A DNA stretch of 64,000 nucleotides, taken from Kalaharituber pfeilii (taxonomy: Eukaryota > Ascomycota > Pezizomycetes > Pezizales > Pezizaceae). Below the pieces are notes generated by a model. It was not told where the DNA came from and made no database searches. It saw nothing but the letters and a program-made list of their open reading frames with translations. Where the stretch lies: contig WHUZ01000015.1 in the NCBI GenBank assembly GCA_015179045.1, positions 558,001 through 622,000 on the forward strand, written 5' to 3'. Positions 44,473 to 58,330 of the stretch are shown here, one piece after another (within the stretch, counting starts at the first letter, position 1; every line of letters begins with the position of its first letter). The translations under genes and the position numbers were made by a program.

Positions 44473-47400
44473 GATACTATAGTTTAATCTAGAACTGAAG
44501 AGGAGAACTAAACTTTTAAATTAGCCACCTGTAAAATATCACAATGAAGCATATTAAATAACCTTTGTATGAGAAAAACAATCTAAAAAGTTTGAGAGCA
44601 ATATATGAGACAAAAAAAAAAAAAAGAAAAAGAAAAAAGAAAAAAACAGCCCAAAGCCATACGGGCTTACTAAGCAGAATCAGGTCTAGTTTACGAGACT
44701 AAGCCCAAAGTAACAGATTATAGGCGTAAAAGGGTAATTCCAGGTATGCACTCGGTAAACGTTACTATGCCTCGCTTTCATAACGCTCTATATGTTACTA
44801 TTTAATTGATAAATCTGGTGATGTTTCAGTAAAGTTCCGACATTTCATAGAGATGTGGCGTCCCTTCGGAAGCTAATGAGCATGAGCCGTAGCTAGGTCC
44901 CATTGCTTTCGTAAATAGCTAGAGTCTTCCTCGTATTTGCAGCAGCATGCAAAACCCAATTGATCAACCACACCCTTATGATTATAATGTTCATGTATTC
45001 TGGGCACCCTTTGCGTATACATTCCTGCCCTTCAAAATTGTGTGCTTATCATTCTACAAAGTAATGTTCTTGGGTATAAGTTCATGACTGAAAGCATTAT
45101 GAAGCGGCTACGCCATGGACTAAATGTCACTTATTCAATGCTAGCATATCCCGGCGTTAAATTGTCGTAGGAAGAGAGTTTCTGGATTAGGTGCATAGTT
45201 AGGCAATTGCAGAAATCCTAGTCAGCCTACATCGTAGTTCCGGAATTAGTCAACCCAAGGCTCCTCTTCCAGTTCCCAGACAAATCGAGATTAGTAAATT
45301 ACGTGCAGGTTGCTGAATAGAAGATCAATTGCGGTTCAGAACACTTGTGATAGTTGTAGAGTATTTATGTATGTTAAGGCCCAGGACTCGTCAGTGAAAT
45401 TAAAGTGGTTCAGAATCGTCATATTAAATTGAGTCTTGAATCTCACCATACTGTTTTCGTGAATTCTCGAGGTCTCGTTTTGCAATGGCTAGCAGCCTTC
45501 CAAGGATAGCTAGGAATTCAAAAGGAAAACCCAATGCGCTATTAGGGAGAGGGAAAAAAGTCAGGGAGACTTACGCCCATACAAACGAGTTGTGAGATTA
45601 GACTGCGCCCGCACGCCTAAACTGACTCTCAAGCAAACCATGCACCGTGGGCATACGTACCATTATACTTCCACATTCGGTTGGCCCTAATGCATCTTTG
45701 CATTTAGCAAGTAGTAGGAGCCTTTGGGTGAGGATGGTAAGAATTTTGGTAAGAATATCTATATTGTGCACTTTGAAGCCTTCTCATGAATTCTGATACC
45801 CGAAGCTAAGGGCGCTCCAATTGGCTCTGATGAATCATCGTCTTAAGGAGCTACTCGCAACTCCAGTCACCAGTCTGAGGTGTAAGTCCTGCCATGGTGG
45901 TTACTCTTAGGCCTTTACCTAAAGTTGAACATATCCTACTCCTATGCAGTCTGTTATTGTTAGACCAAGAAGTTGCTTCATAATGTCCTACGAGGATCAG
46001 TAGTGAATTATTGAAAGGAAACCATTGTATCAGTCGCAGGAGCAACCAGACTAATGATGGGAGTGTTTTGTTTGATCTCCCAAGATGACCTTAGTTACTT
46101 AAGTAGTATTAGAGAACTAGTCGACGGAAATTATAACCTAAGGGGCTGTCATGGGCGTACCATCAAATCACTAAAGTATAATAATATTCCATCAACAACC
46201 ACCAACACTGTAGGTCGAGGTAGTAATACCCCTGTTCGAGTTCTGGTATCCCTGGTGGAAGGATCACTCGTGCAATACATATCAAATCTAACTGTTGCTA
46301 TGCTTGATAAAATCAAGTTCCATTGCAGCAACCGTAAGCAATATAGACTGCTGACAATATCAGTTGTGGAAACTCGACGAGGGTGATATCAGGTGATGCA
46401 AGTAAATAGATGGCTTTTACAAAAGTTATATATTAACAAACAATATAGTGAAACAATTTGGTCCAGAGACTAGTCTCACGTGAGACGTATTAGCGCAACT
46501 ATGAAATTAGCAATGTGATGTAGCATATTTAAAACATATTGTCTAGGGGAGAATTTCACCTTTTCCTAGGAGTTAGACACTGCCCTGGCTGTTTGCAATC
46601 TGTTATACCTGTCAGCTGGCTAGAGACAAGTCTTCCTGCAAGAGAAACGTTCTTCCTTGACTACATGCGGTATACTGTGGGCGCTAAGAAATCCTTGAAT
46701 CTGGACACGAGAACAAGAAACCCTCAAATCCTCAAGGCACTGACGTAACTATTTCAATGTAATCTGTCGCTAGTTCTGACGATCGTAGTTCAACTGAGAG
46801 CTATACCCTATACATAACTTAAACTACCTGTAGCGACTTCAACAAGATCAAGAGAGTTCAAACCGGATATTGAAAACGTTAACTGGACGGCCTATATTCC
46901 AGTTAATGCTGTAAATCCTAGCAGCTGAACGTAGCAGTCAAGCTTCCATCAGAGGCGTTCGAATGAAGAAACGTAGCAAAAACGGACACCTGGGAGGCCG
47001 AAACTTAATTCACAGCTTCAGATTGACGGCTCTTCGAGAATGAGCATTGTGAGTTTTTGTCAAGCTATATAAATCAGGAATAGATAGAATACTAACCTGT
47101 TGCCTATTACAAAATAGGCCATCAGTTAGGGATTGAGTTCTATCTTTTGAGGGTAAATGCAATGACAACCAACAAAACCATGTATGGACTTGCAGGGGTA
47201 GGGCGGTCAGCCAACACACGGTTTGCTACGCCGCTGATATGAGGCACAGTACTGAAAATGCAAAAAATATGATGTTCCGTCACTTCAGGCTATTGTTGTT
47301 CCGATAGACTGCCTCTCACCAACTCCACTTCACAAAAACACCCAATGGCCTGTATCCATTTTTTTCTATGGAGTTCTCAAAAGATCTCCAAGTTCGGAAA

Positions 47401-48147
47401 ATATAAAGAATCTATCTTAAACTGGACAAGAAAACTCAGCGAAATTAAGAGTGGCTCAAGTAGCCCTTATTTGATGAACAATAGTACTTGAAGATAGCTC
47501 TGAGGAGAGGACAAGTGAAGGAAATGGTCTGAGCCTAGGTGGGGCCTGGCGCTGAGTCAAAGAGATGGTTTGTCCTGGTTGGTTATGTAATACGACTAAA
47601 AGTAACCCCTCGAGACGTTACTACCCGTTACGGCAGTCACTACTCATTTAGGAAGGTAGTCTACTTGGTGAGAAATACTTATGCCGCGGTGAGCAAATGA
47701 ATGCCATCAGAGAAACACTACGCAAGTACTCTGACTGATAGACACTTATAAGCTTCACTGTGATACATCAATTCTATCATTGTCTCTTGAATCCCAACAG
47801 TAAATGTAAGTACATCTAGCATTCTGTTGGTCCTTTCGCATGAACCAATTTCCTCTGCTGGTTCCATAGCTTTTCCCGAGTATGAGTGCAAATAATAAGA
47901 GCCTGAAATGTTTGAATTATTCTTTCTGCTCTAGAGGGGTTCAAAAATCTGTATTATATGTTGCCGATACGTGCTGTACATCTTTCTCAGGAATCTCCTC
48001 CAAAAGTTGGTGTTTCTGCAATGGAGCAAGGAGAACCAAAAAAAAAAATTACGCGAGATACTCAGCCTAGATGTGGATACTTGCGTGCTGCACTATGGCG
48101 CATGATTCGCATATGGAGCACGTTCTGGAGAAGATTTATTATTAGCG
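44473..48147. other. Long gene-free interval
   Basis: An A-rich tract lies at about 44610-44648. Otherwise there are only scattered short frames (for example 46054-46386) with no domain on either strand. I cannot support any gene. Confidence 0.5.
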
Positions 48148-48452
48148 GTATTCAGATTAGACTGTCCCCATATAAATGGAATCCGGCGGACAAACCAGTT
48201 TATCCGGTTTATAGCCTGAGTACCCTCTTGTGAAAATCGGATTTTTTGGGTCCAAAAATCCACTGGAAATATGCATGCCAGGTCCTGAACACTGCATCGA
48301 GGCCCGCAAGATGCATCATATATATGCAGTTGTTGCAAAAATCCGACCGGATTTATTTCGCAAAAAAATGCGAAAATAAACCGGTTTAACTGGTTTATAA
48401 CATGAAAAAACCAGATGAAATTTTATATGGAGATGACCAGATTTTCCGGACT
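48148..48452. repeat. Imperfect inverted repeat (~65-bp arms), MITE-like
   Basis: The left arm contains CCCCATATAAATGGAATCCGG and AAACCAGTTTATCCGGTTTAT (near 48165-48210). The right arm, reverse complemented, gives CTCCATATAAAATTTCATC and AAACCAGTTAAACCGGTTTAT (near 48378-48440). The arms contain indels and no target duplication was found, so this is an old element or a structured repeat. Confidence 0.5.
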
Positions 48453-51400
48453 TGATATAATTCTAAGATCCAGAAAATCCAGCCAGATTTTTCTAATCTT
48501 ATCAAGATTATGAGGATAGGATAACGCTTTTTCAGAACATTTTGTGTAAGTTCTCCGATGGGCATTGTGCAGGTCATAGGCCCCACGTACGAGCGCAAGT
48601 TCTGCCCGTACTCGAGTACATGCATGGTTTGTTGACAATATAGATGTATGCATTTAGTACCCCTACTAGAGCTAGAAATTTGGTTCTATTACATGCTACA
48701 TAGCATACGGAACAACTGTAGGACCAAGCGTGTAGATGTATATGCATAGTCTGGTATTCTGGAGCAAGTTGTGCTTGCACTGGTTTCAGCTCATCAATTT
48801 CAATGCTTTTATTATGTACAGCCCACAGGCCTGTTAACTTGTTGCATTCCACTTCAATCTTGCACTGCACGCACTTGGTGCATCTATAGTTTGAATTGCA
48901 GTGCAGAGGCTAACTGCAGCCAGCTCATGGTGCATCATCGATAGGCATCTCGAATGCATCTGGTATCATTCTATAGTCAATAAATTCTTGTGCCGTTTCA
49001 CAGATATCAATGTCATCACCATACCACCAGTATAGTCTCATGCCAAGCCCCTAGCCACCAGTACACATTGAAAGGCACCTAATTAATAGCCATTTCAACC
49101 ATTACAAGCATGATCACGATCGATATAGACCACAATCTCGAGATTGGCATGAACCTGAGTCAGTTTTAAAGACCTTGGGTAGTATAATTGTACACCAGAC
49201 CTTGAGTCCAACTAACGTTATTCAAAAGATGTATGTAGGTGCTACACTTTCGTTCTATGTAGTATCAATTAATGCGTTACCATTTCTGTTACCATCCAAC
49301 CACTATACAGGGTATGCAAGGTCCATGTCGATTCTCAAGCTTAAGCTGCGTTTACAGAGATCAACGGCTCCCTATGCGCCGGACCCGACCCCACTCCCCC
49401 ACTCCCCCACTTTAGCTCACCTTAATCCTAAACCCACAGCAATTCGATCAACCGATCTCGATCGCCATCGGCCAATTCCATCATCGGCATAAGCCCTTAG
49501 CGTGTTCATACCCATGATTTTCATGGACTGGTTTGAAATTGCAAGGTGGATCATATATGTCGTTTAGACAAGCTTAAGCTCAACCGGATCACTGAGCACT
49601 CTTTCGAAGCTCAAGATTGTAAACTCAGCCGCAGCCGATATTGTGGATCATGATCGGACGTCGACATTATCATAACCAACGCACGGTGCGGGACTGAGGT
49701 GCCACCAATCGTGGCCAGAACGCCCTACTCGTTGCCGTACCGTAGTCTGGTTATCGTACCGATATCTACAAGGTCAGTGTAACTAAGTAGGCTATGTGAC
49801 AAGCAGTGAGGTGACGCGATCATGAATTGACAGCTTGCATCGATATCAATATCGATCTCGGCATGAGCCGCGTTTTGATTGCACCCACTGACGGCTGCAT
49901 AGTTGAAACAATATGACATTCATCACATGTAAGATATAACGGCATCTATTTGATAGCCAATATGTGGGAGCGGCAAGGTAGGCACAACATAATAGTGACC
50001 AATTTGAGTTCCCGTTAAGCCGCCCTGTACTCGGGGGTAGGGGAAATACTCAGAAGCGCTATGCATGCATTAATGTACGCCACTCGACAGGAGGGTTAAA
50101 GGTGAAGAAGGCATGACTTTTCGTCGAAAAGTCTTCAGCACTTTTGTATGGGATTTACACACAAAAATACAACACATGTATTTTGTAACTGCATACAAGT
50201 TAAACAGTTGTTGCATAATTCCATTTGACTACCATAACAGTGAAGCTGATCCAGCATGAGACTAGATCCAGCACACTTCTAACTAATGACAGGAGCCTTT
50301 CTTTTATCATTTTATCCCACTCTTTTGAAGCACTTCCACCTCATTTGTGCATTCATCATGTAAAATGATAATTCAGATGCACTCAATTCAAGTAGTTTCT
50401 CGATTGTGAATTCTATGACTGACACCTTTGCATGCCGAGCTCGGATTTTCATTTCGCTATTGCACGAGGCTTAACGGGTGATTCAAGGCTGTGACTGGGA
50501 AATGGAGTTGTGCGAGTTGGTTGAAAATTACAACTTAATTATTCGCAGCTTAAGCCGAAGGGCGGAGGACAAGAATTTCGATAGATCTACAGATTTAAAT
50601 ATTGGAATCGCTTCCAGGTGATTGCAAAGCGGAAGCATGAGCGCAACTGAAGGATATCATAGTAGACAAGGATCAAGCATTCGGTACAATATATGAGGCT
50701 GAGTGTACAGTTTACTGCATAGTAAGCCATTCATGTCCAGACGTCTCTCTTTGCAGTCCCAACCTTGACCTCTAGTAAATATATGCTAGTTACACTGAGT
50801 GCAACTTGCTCAAAGAAGCACTCTAGTACATGAAGTAAGTAATACATCCTTGAATGGAATGGTTTCATAGTATTTGAAATATGCAGGATCTCTTTGAGCG
50901 TCTAGACGCTGCAAAAATCATCCAACGGAGTATATATATGTGATATACAAAGTGCCGAATATTGCTATCAGCAATCAATGGTGTGATTGGTATATGTGCA
51001 TCAAGCTTACGTCTCATATTATCAATAACCCGAATCCGCAAGCGAGCATAAGGCTATCAGCAATAAGGGCATTCGCAAACAGGGTTGTCAGTGCGTGAGG
51101 ACATGCCCCGGAATAGAGTAGCCGGAGTAATGTATGTTCTATAGCAAACTTTACTGCGTTAGGTCTGGAAGCTAAGATAGCTCATGATCAAGCAACTCAT
51201 ATATCGTGACATCTATAGTTGTTCATTGCAGATGTTTATTGTGAAGGAGGAAGGATTCTCAATCAGGCGATGTTATTGCGATTAGGCCAGATAACTACGG
51301 ACGAATATATTCAATACAAACACGGATGGGTTCGGAACGGCCCGGTGATTGAATTTGGTCCTATACAAGGCAACAAGGCGCAGTCGAGTCCTTGTAATCT

Positions 51401-54400
51401 TAATTATGCCCAAATCGAATTGTTACGCTCAATCGATTTAGGCGACGATCCAGATAGTTGGCCGGATGACCGGATGTAGCTATCGGCCAACTAGACGCAA
51501 TATATTCGCCGTTTCGTTTCCATAGTTAGTAGCTGACCTTACTATGGAAACGAATCGACATCGGGCATGGTGGTCGTTATCTCTTCCATAGGCAGACGCT
51601 GTCCGTATGTTTCGGATGTTTTTGTCTTTCCAAAAGGAGCGCAACGAACGGTGATCTGTGTAAGTTATCGGTGAGCTTTGGTTGGTAGTGTATCCGAGCG
51701 TGAGTAAGCAATATATGCAGCAATGAGGTGTTCGAGATCTGGGCGGTATGATCAGCTGTATCATAATCAAGTCTGCCTGAAGACAAGCGATACAATATGT
51801 AACGTCATTTGGCTAAGCTTGGTAATTATAACTTCGTGTATTATAAGGATGCGGATCCGAAATGTAAGATAATTGATAGACGCAGGGCAGAATGGAGAGG
51901 TTGTACTGAATTAGACCGGGGACGGGGTCCTATAGCCACATTTATTGAAAACATGTGGACACTGCCAAAGTCTGATATGAGGAACGAGAATCAGTGATTG
52001 AAAGTGGCCCAATATCGAAATACCAGTTAGTATCAACTGCAGTCATGACGATGATCATCATCATCAAACTTCTTGATACCTACAGGTCACTTACATATGT
52101 GAATTCCCAGCGTCAATTGGTCATCGTATAACACCCTAGTCTGACCTAGACTACCCAGACCTTAACGATTGATGCTTCAAGAAAGTCCGATTATTTCCCG
52201 AATCTGCAGTGAACAATAAGGCGTGCCTCTTGTGACCTGCCCGAATTCCCTCACCACCTCCTCTCCATCGATCAAAATTTAATAACCAACTCAAAGGGTA
52301 CTCGTACCTTCAGCCTGCCGTCCATGCACACTCACGCCCTAACCCACTGATCATGATCGTCACATTTTATGGCCCCCGCCCCTGCAAGTGCTCTCCAACT
52401 AAACTCTGATAGGAACTATATTGCCAATCTCCCCGCTAACGCTAGGTACCGAATGACGAACTGAAGTATCAATCGATAAAATAGCTTTGCTTCAAATTTG
52501 CTGGAGTTACCCCTGCCTCGAGGCGAGAGTGCAAGTACCCTGAGTGCAGAACTTTTCCAGTGAAAACGTGGACTGAATATGCTTACGCTTAAGTAGCTCA
52601 GGTAACGCCAAAGAAGGAAACTGCTCAAATGATCCAGCCGTCTCCAGAGCTGCTGCTTGATAGACTTTTCAAATTCTCTTTCTTTCGTAGTCACTCCATA
52701 CCCCACACTGCACTCTTCTGCTCATTATGTGTGCGATGCCGCGCCGCTCCTCCAAATCACTATTACCCCTCCATAGTTATATCACCCAATGGGAGCTAAG
52801 CACCCGCCAAGTCAACAGAACAGTAAATTATATATCACCTAAATGTTCAAGTACAATTACCGGTAGGTGCTGAATCAGATCATAGGGACTTTTTCGCAAG
52901 CGCGCACTCTGAAATATACTTTCATTATTTTTCCATTTCCCTTCTCATGCAAGGAATGCTGCATTATAAATGCTCGGGGTACAGTTGTGTTGACCGTTAT
53001 CTTCGTACCAGGCCCTGATCGAGACCTGTCCAAGGTTGCCTGATAGAGCCATTTTTCCTATCTTCGTTGTCTTGTTCCTGGACTTATCCTTGTTGAGCTT
53101 CAGGGATTAGAGGCCTTTTCCCCATGGTAAGCTGGTGGAAGGAGTACTGACCTGATCAGACGCGACCGAAAGGCTGAAAACAAGGTCTAGGATAGGTATG
53201 GTGTTAGAAGTTGAGAAAACGGAGTTAGCCAGCTGATATGATCACATTAACCCTTCATCTCCAGCCACTTGTATTGTTGATTGCACACTGCGGAATGTCT
53301 TGGGTTCAAACTATCTCCTATTGGCAAGCTCACCATGATCTCACTTTGAGATACGGTACTTACCTTGTCCATATCCATCCCTTAATCAAGTTGCAAGTAA
53401 CCACTAACGTACTCAATTATGCCATGCATAAATATGGTTCATGAATATGGCTACATACCGGATTGCAAAGTGGGGAAGGATAGAAAATGCGGACTTTGAT
53501 CTCCATGGCCCATTTCTCTTATGGCTTGCTGCTTGCTTCTCTAATTTCCAGGCGATATATTTCAGGATTGACAACATAAGGCCTGTGCGTATCCCAAGTA
53601 ACACCATGCGCCTCAACATTACTGCAACAGCCGCTTAAAACCTCCATCTCAACTGTCGAAGGTAAGCGATTCTCTAATCATACCCAACTCTTACCAAGTA
53701 GTTCACTCTAATTCAGTCTACAGTTCTCGCGGATGAGGGATCTTGCATTGTGCTTCATGCCTCCTGCGTCTTCCTGCACGGGTGCGTCCTGCCCAGGTCC
53801 GCTAGATCGCACAATTCCTGGGAATCGATGTTGGCTATCCTTTCCCCACACGACCCCGCGACATGTGGGGGTGCCGCTGCAGATGGCCGGGCCCCACAAT
53901 TAGTATTACATCTGACTGCCTGTTCTAGTATTGGGACATCTATGCTAACTAAAGGAAACGAAGTTTAAGCACATACCAGTACCTAATTTGCTTTGCAGGA
54001 GGAGATGCAGTGCAGGTTACATGCTACAGAACATGCATCCCGTACGTACGTACTACTTTAAGTCACGCTCTTCTTACGAACTTTTGCTAGTGCATGTTCA
54101 TTATGAAAGACAATTCTGTATCTGGGTACCAGAACAAAAGCTGTTGTGCGCATGCTCCAGTAACCAAATGAGCCAGGGTGGGTATTGCATATGAGATGTC
54201 AATCAAGTTGGTCGTGATGAGATTTGCCTGCCCGCTGCACCACTAATTCCTAATATACTTCTCAAGGAGGGATTAGACTTGGTACTGCTACATTCTACAT
54301 TCTAGAATCAAGGGCATCGGCAATTGGTAAGGTTTCTTTGCCCCTGCAAAATTACCTATTGCAATTAACTTTATTGAGAGGAGGAGGAGCAGCACCACAA

Positions 54401-55221
54401 ACAGCCGGGCCACTACAAGGTAGCTGCACATATATACTTGACACATATGGGCACTGCACAAGCACACACATACTGTCAGATTTAAGCACTTGAGGTACGA
54501 GGTGTTCAATTCTCGCCTTCCGTTTCGCTGCTGCCGTTGCTGCTTGCTGCTTGGTTGTGTCACTTGACCTACCCACCGAATTACGAACTTGCAGAAATTA
54601 CACCATTGGCTCGGAAGTAATTTCAGTTTATTTCAGTTTATTTGAGTTTTGCTGCAAATTTTGGATGATTGATGACATACTTGCATTTATGTGGTACTGT
54701 TGATGATCGATGTCGTGAGTCCTAAAGCAGTGGCTGCAGTGAGCCCGCAAAGAACGCCTGGCGGGATAATTCCTCGCGAGATACAAATCAAAGGCTCTGA
54801 TATAACCAAAAAAATTAATCCGTTTTAGCTTCGGTCCCTTGATCGTCACACTAGTATCAGGCACTCAAGAATTCGAAAATGGGTGCCTCCGGACTGCCAA
54901 GTGCGCACAATAATTTGGATCAGTTGATAGGACACAGTCTCCCGTACTTCTGAAATTCCAATTTTGGCATTCAGAGATAGGTTTGATCTTGTGCCAGGTA
55001 AGTATGTCCTGTTAAATCATTTTAATGTAGTAAAATGCTAATTGAATTTGAAGTGGTATAGTTATCGAGTTTCTATCATATACACCTCCCTACTCCGCTA
55101 TCCCCAAATTGCGCGAAGTCACATTAAGTACGCACTACTACTATGCATGGAATAAAAACACCACAAGGTCAAACCTCTAGAGACCCCCCTTCTCCAAACT
55201 GCCATTAACTCGCCTCATCTT
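48453..55221. other. Long gene-poor interval
   Basis: No gene is supported. Notable bits: a CCCCACT-type triplet repeat near 49390; frames at 51219-51479 (with YIQYKHGWVRNGPVIEFG) and 51809-51997 (with IIDRRRAEWRGCTELDRG) that look protein-like but match nothing I know and are not joined by clear splice sites; and a tandem CAGTTTATTT near 54625-54645. Confidence 0.4.
51511..51553. repeat. Short perfect hairpin
   Basis: TCGTTTCCATAGT is followed about 15 bases later by its reverse complement ACTATGGAAACGA. The stem of 13 pairs could be a relic of a small inverted-repeat element or an incidental palindrome. Confidence 0.6.
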
Positions 55222-57724
55222 TCAAAATACCCTGCTCTCCCCAATATCCACCACATCAAATACCCCCTCCGCCTGAATCCCCTTCCATTCCAGCGCCTTT
55301 CGGAGCAGCTTCGGTGGCTCGAGGACGTCTTCGATTGTAAGCATCCAAGTGCCCCAGTGCATTCCTGCGCATATTACTCAGATAGGCCAAGATTAGCCAT
55401 GAAGTTGGACAGTAATGATAGATAAGGCGCAGATTCAGAAAATAGAGACGAAGATCAGGACATACCTAGACCTCTGGCGCACTTTGTATCAACGAAGATA
55501 TTAACACTGTCGTAGGGATTGGCATGATAAGGTGAAAATAATCTGTAGATAATGTTCAGGTCAGCATTCATGACCTGGTCCCTGTCTTTGTAACTTTACA
55601 GTATGTATAGATGGAGCCCATTGTCCTTGGATTTTGTATTTCTGTCAAGGACCAAGGGTAGAAGAAGGAGTGTACAGGATACTTACGACCGGGGAGAGTA
55701 AGCTCCGATTGGGATCATGCCCAGGTCAAACGGGCCTAATCGTTTACCACACCATTAGAGATGAGCTGTAAATGAAATTGAAAAGAAAATAACCGGCGCC
55801 ACACAGCATACCTCGTAACTCGCCAATCTCCTTAAACACAGGACACACAGGCAGGTTTGCAAACTCCTCACCATAGTCATCGACTTCGGGGGAGAGAATG
55901 GGGACGGTGCGGTACCCAGTATCTCTATGAAGGAAGAGATATGTCAGCTTGAGTAAAGAGCAGAAACAGGAGCATACATGGATGCATGGATGGGCAAACA
56001 GGCGTTGGGTAACCGCAGAGGTATTTTCCGCGCCCCCCTCCCCTTTAACCCCCCTATTCTGGACACACAATATATTGATATATTAAAGTGAGGGGTAGCA
56101 GTAATTCTAAAATTTTGGACAGGTAAGGTGGCGCAGGCAGGAATGGGAGGGTAGCATAATAAGAGTACAGAGCGTAGGTAACATGACATGATTTCTAAAA
56201 CTTACCCGGCAAACCAAACCTTCTTCCCTCCGCTCTCTACGCTCCAGCTCGCCCATAGCGTCTGACATCGATCGCTGAGTCCTCGTCCGCTGCCGTGTTG
56301 GCAGGGAAGACAGGAGATCGTGGCGACAATCTTGCTGACCGAGGCGGGCATGGATGGAGATGCTTCACCAGGAGGGTGAACTAAGGGGCCTTCGTGATCT
56401 GGTGAAGATGGGGTGAGCTCGATGTCTCGCTGCTTCCACCAGTCTAGCTCTGTGACGTTATTGATGCCACTGTGGTGGAACCTAAGGTAGCGATAGCGTT
56501 TAGTGTATTTGCCTTACAGTTAGCCTCTGTACGCAACCTGTGGCGAAAGGAAAGGGAAAATGATGCCGGCAATTGTACAAGAACGGGCAGATGCATCGTA
56601 TCCTATGCATAAAGACGATACGAGAGGCTGGACTGGAGCTCTCAGCAGAAAGCAAAAGAGCAAGCTCTGGAATACTTGTCTCGTCTCACCACCCTGGCTG
56701 CCCAATCCTAATGCATGTATCTGCTCTCGGCAACACACTTTTATTTTATGCAAGGCGAACACAAGGTTAAACAAATTACATAACTGGAAATAATTCGGTG
56801 TCAGTACTTACCACTTGGCGTTGCCCAACGGCACAAAAAACCACGCACCAGGATGGTATTTCTCAATCTCCTTGACAGTATGGAAATCCAAATGATCGTA
56901 GTGGTTATGCGAAATCATGACAGCATCGACGGCCGGCAGATCTGAGATCTTGCAGGGGGGCTTGGTAAAGCGCGCGGGGCCCATGAACTGTACGGGACTG
57001 CAGCGGTGCGAGAAGATAGGGTCGAAGAGGGCGCGGAAGCCACCGGGGAATTCGACCTAAAATGTCCAAAAGAGTATGAGGCAGCAGGCCTTGACGGGGT
57101 GAGGGAAAAAGAGAAGGGCATGCAACCAGACTAGGAAGGGCAGAGATGGGGGGGTGCATGGGACCCTGCTTTGCAAAATGGTAGAAGGGTAGAAGGGCGA
57201 TCAAGTGCAGAATGAAGTATAGAAATGCGAACCTACGTAATAGCATGCATGGCCGAGCCAGGTCGCACGAAGGGTGTCGGAGGTGATAGAGCGCGGGAGA
57301 AAGCTTGGTGTTACCACGGGGACGATGCCTTCAGGCTTCTTCCTGAAATACGTTTGTGGGTCAAGATCAAGACACTCCATTCAGCTATGGTGATCAAGCG
57401 GATGGGGGAAGTGCGAAGAGGTAAGCTCACCTTGCGAGCTCCAAGGAGATTTTTGCTATCTTGTGCATATTGGTAATGCCATACGCTGTATCCTTAAAGC
57501 TGGGATAACAAAAACAATTAGCATCTCTTTACAGGCAGGCAATTTTAACACCCTGCTAGTAAATTGACGGCAAAACGACCTGATTACCTTGGCCACGGGT
57601 TATGAAACCCACCCCCTTTCAAATGATGTGCCTTCGCCTCAACATTTTCGGGGTCCGCAGACGGCCTCGACGGTTCACCAACCGACGCTGTGTACACAAT
57701 AGCTATCGCGGACGGTAGCGACAT
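55222..57724 (-). CDS. NAPEPLD: N-acyl-phosphatidylethanolamine phospholipase D (NAPE-PLD), metallo-beta-lactamase fold
   Basis: Nine exons on the minus strand: 57588-57724, 57431-57499, 57237-57342, 56812-57056, 56206-56481, 55812-55924, 55687-55735, 55466-55542 and 55222-55364, in frame, 404 aa (human enzyme about 393). It would release N-acylethanolamines from N-acyl-PE at membranes; yeast Fmp30 is the mitochondrial relative. Visible signatures are [24 protein letters not shown], the zinc motif SHNHYDHLD (His154, His156, Asp158, His159), [11 protein letters not shown] (His248), WFAGDTGY (Asp279) and MHWGTW (His360), so both zinc sites are complete. The start [10 protein letters not shown] (57724) is the ATG nearest the conserved region; the frame stays open upstream, but that is GC-rich sequence. 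Introns of 330 and 281 nt are unusually long for this window. Confidence 0.93.
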
Positions 57725-58330
57725 CTTCGTTCTGCGTGGCGAGGAAGGTCTATAGCTACTGCTTGGCTGAACGGGGCTGTGGCTCGGGTGTGTCGCGGAT
57801 GCGAATGTTCGAGCAGAAGGATGCTTGGGGCTTAATATGGTTGGGGGGATGCTATCGTCAATTGTGGAGCTTGATTTGGGGAGAGGGGGAGAGGGGGAGG
57901 GGGAGAGGGGAGGGCAAAGAGAGGAAGGAGAACACGTACCGGAGCTTGAGGCCAGCAGCGAGGCCCACTTGTGTCGCTGGCTTACTCGACAAGTGCAGAG
58001 CCCAGATGCGGCCAGGAAGGCGGTGCATCCAACGCACCCCACCAGCTGCGGGCCGGCCGAGGGGTTGCGCCGAGCTGAGTAACACGGAGGCGGTTGTAAT
58101 TGGCTCGAGAGCGACTGCAACTCCGCAGCCCTCGACTCGCGACTGCGGTCAGCAGTGTGATAGCGATAATGCACGCGCAACGCTTTGGGTTCTTGGTCGT
58201 GAGCGGATTCCTATGGGCCGCAGACGGCGGGCCACGCTCGACGCAGGGTCTTGCCTGCTGCCGCGCACGTACGTAGCTTGCTTGTCCCTGGGCTGGCTGC
58301 TCTCGCGCCCGCAATCACCTTGGTTGTGAT
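57725..58330 (-). promoter_or_regulatory. GC-rich block upstream of NAPE-PLD
   Basis: A GC- and CpG-rich region with a purine-rich GGGGAGAGGGGGAGAGGG tract (about 57880-57910) abuts the start of the minus-strand NAPE-PLD gene. Long frames on both strands are compositional. Its position mirrors the GC-rich blocks before the G-alpha and lipase genes. A promoter role is inferred. Confidence 0.4.

Noticed and set aside
57736..58329. 197-codon plus-strand frame opposite the NAPE-PLD start, and the long 5' extension of the NAPE-PLD frame to 58180
   Set aside because: Both arise from GC-rich sequence with few stops. They lack domains, and the conserved NAPE-PLD protein starts well within the first exon.
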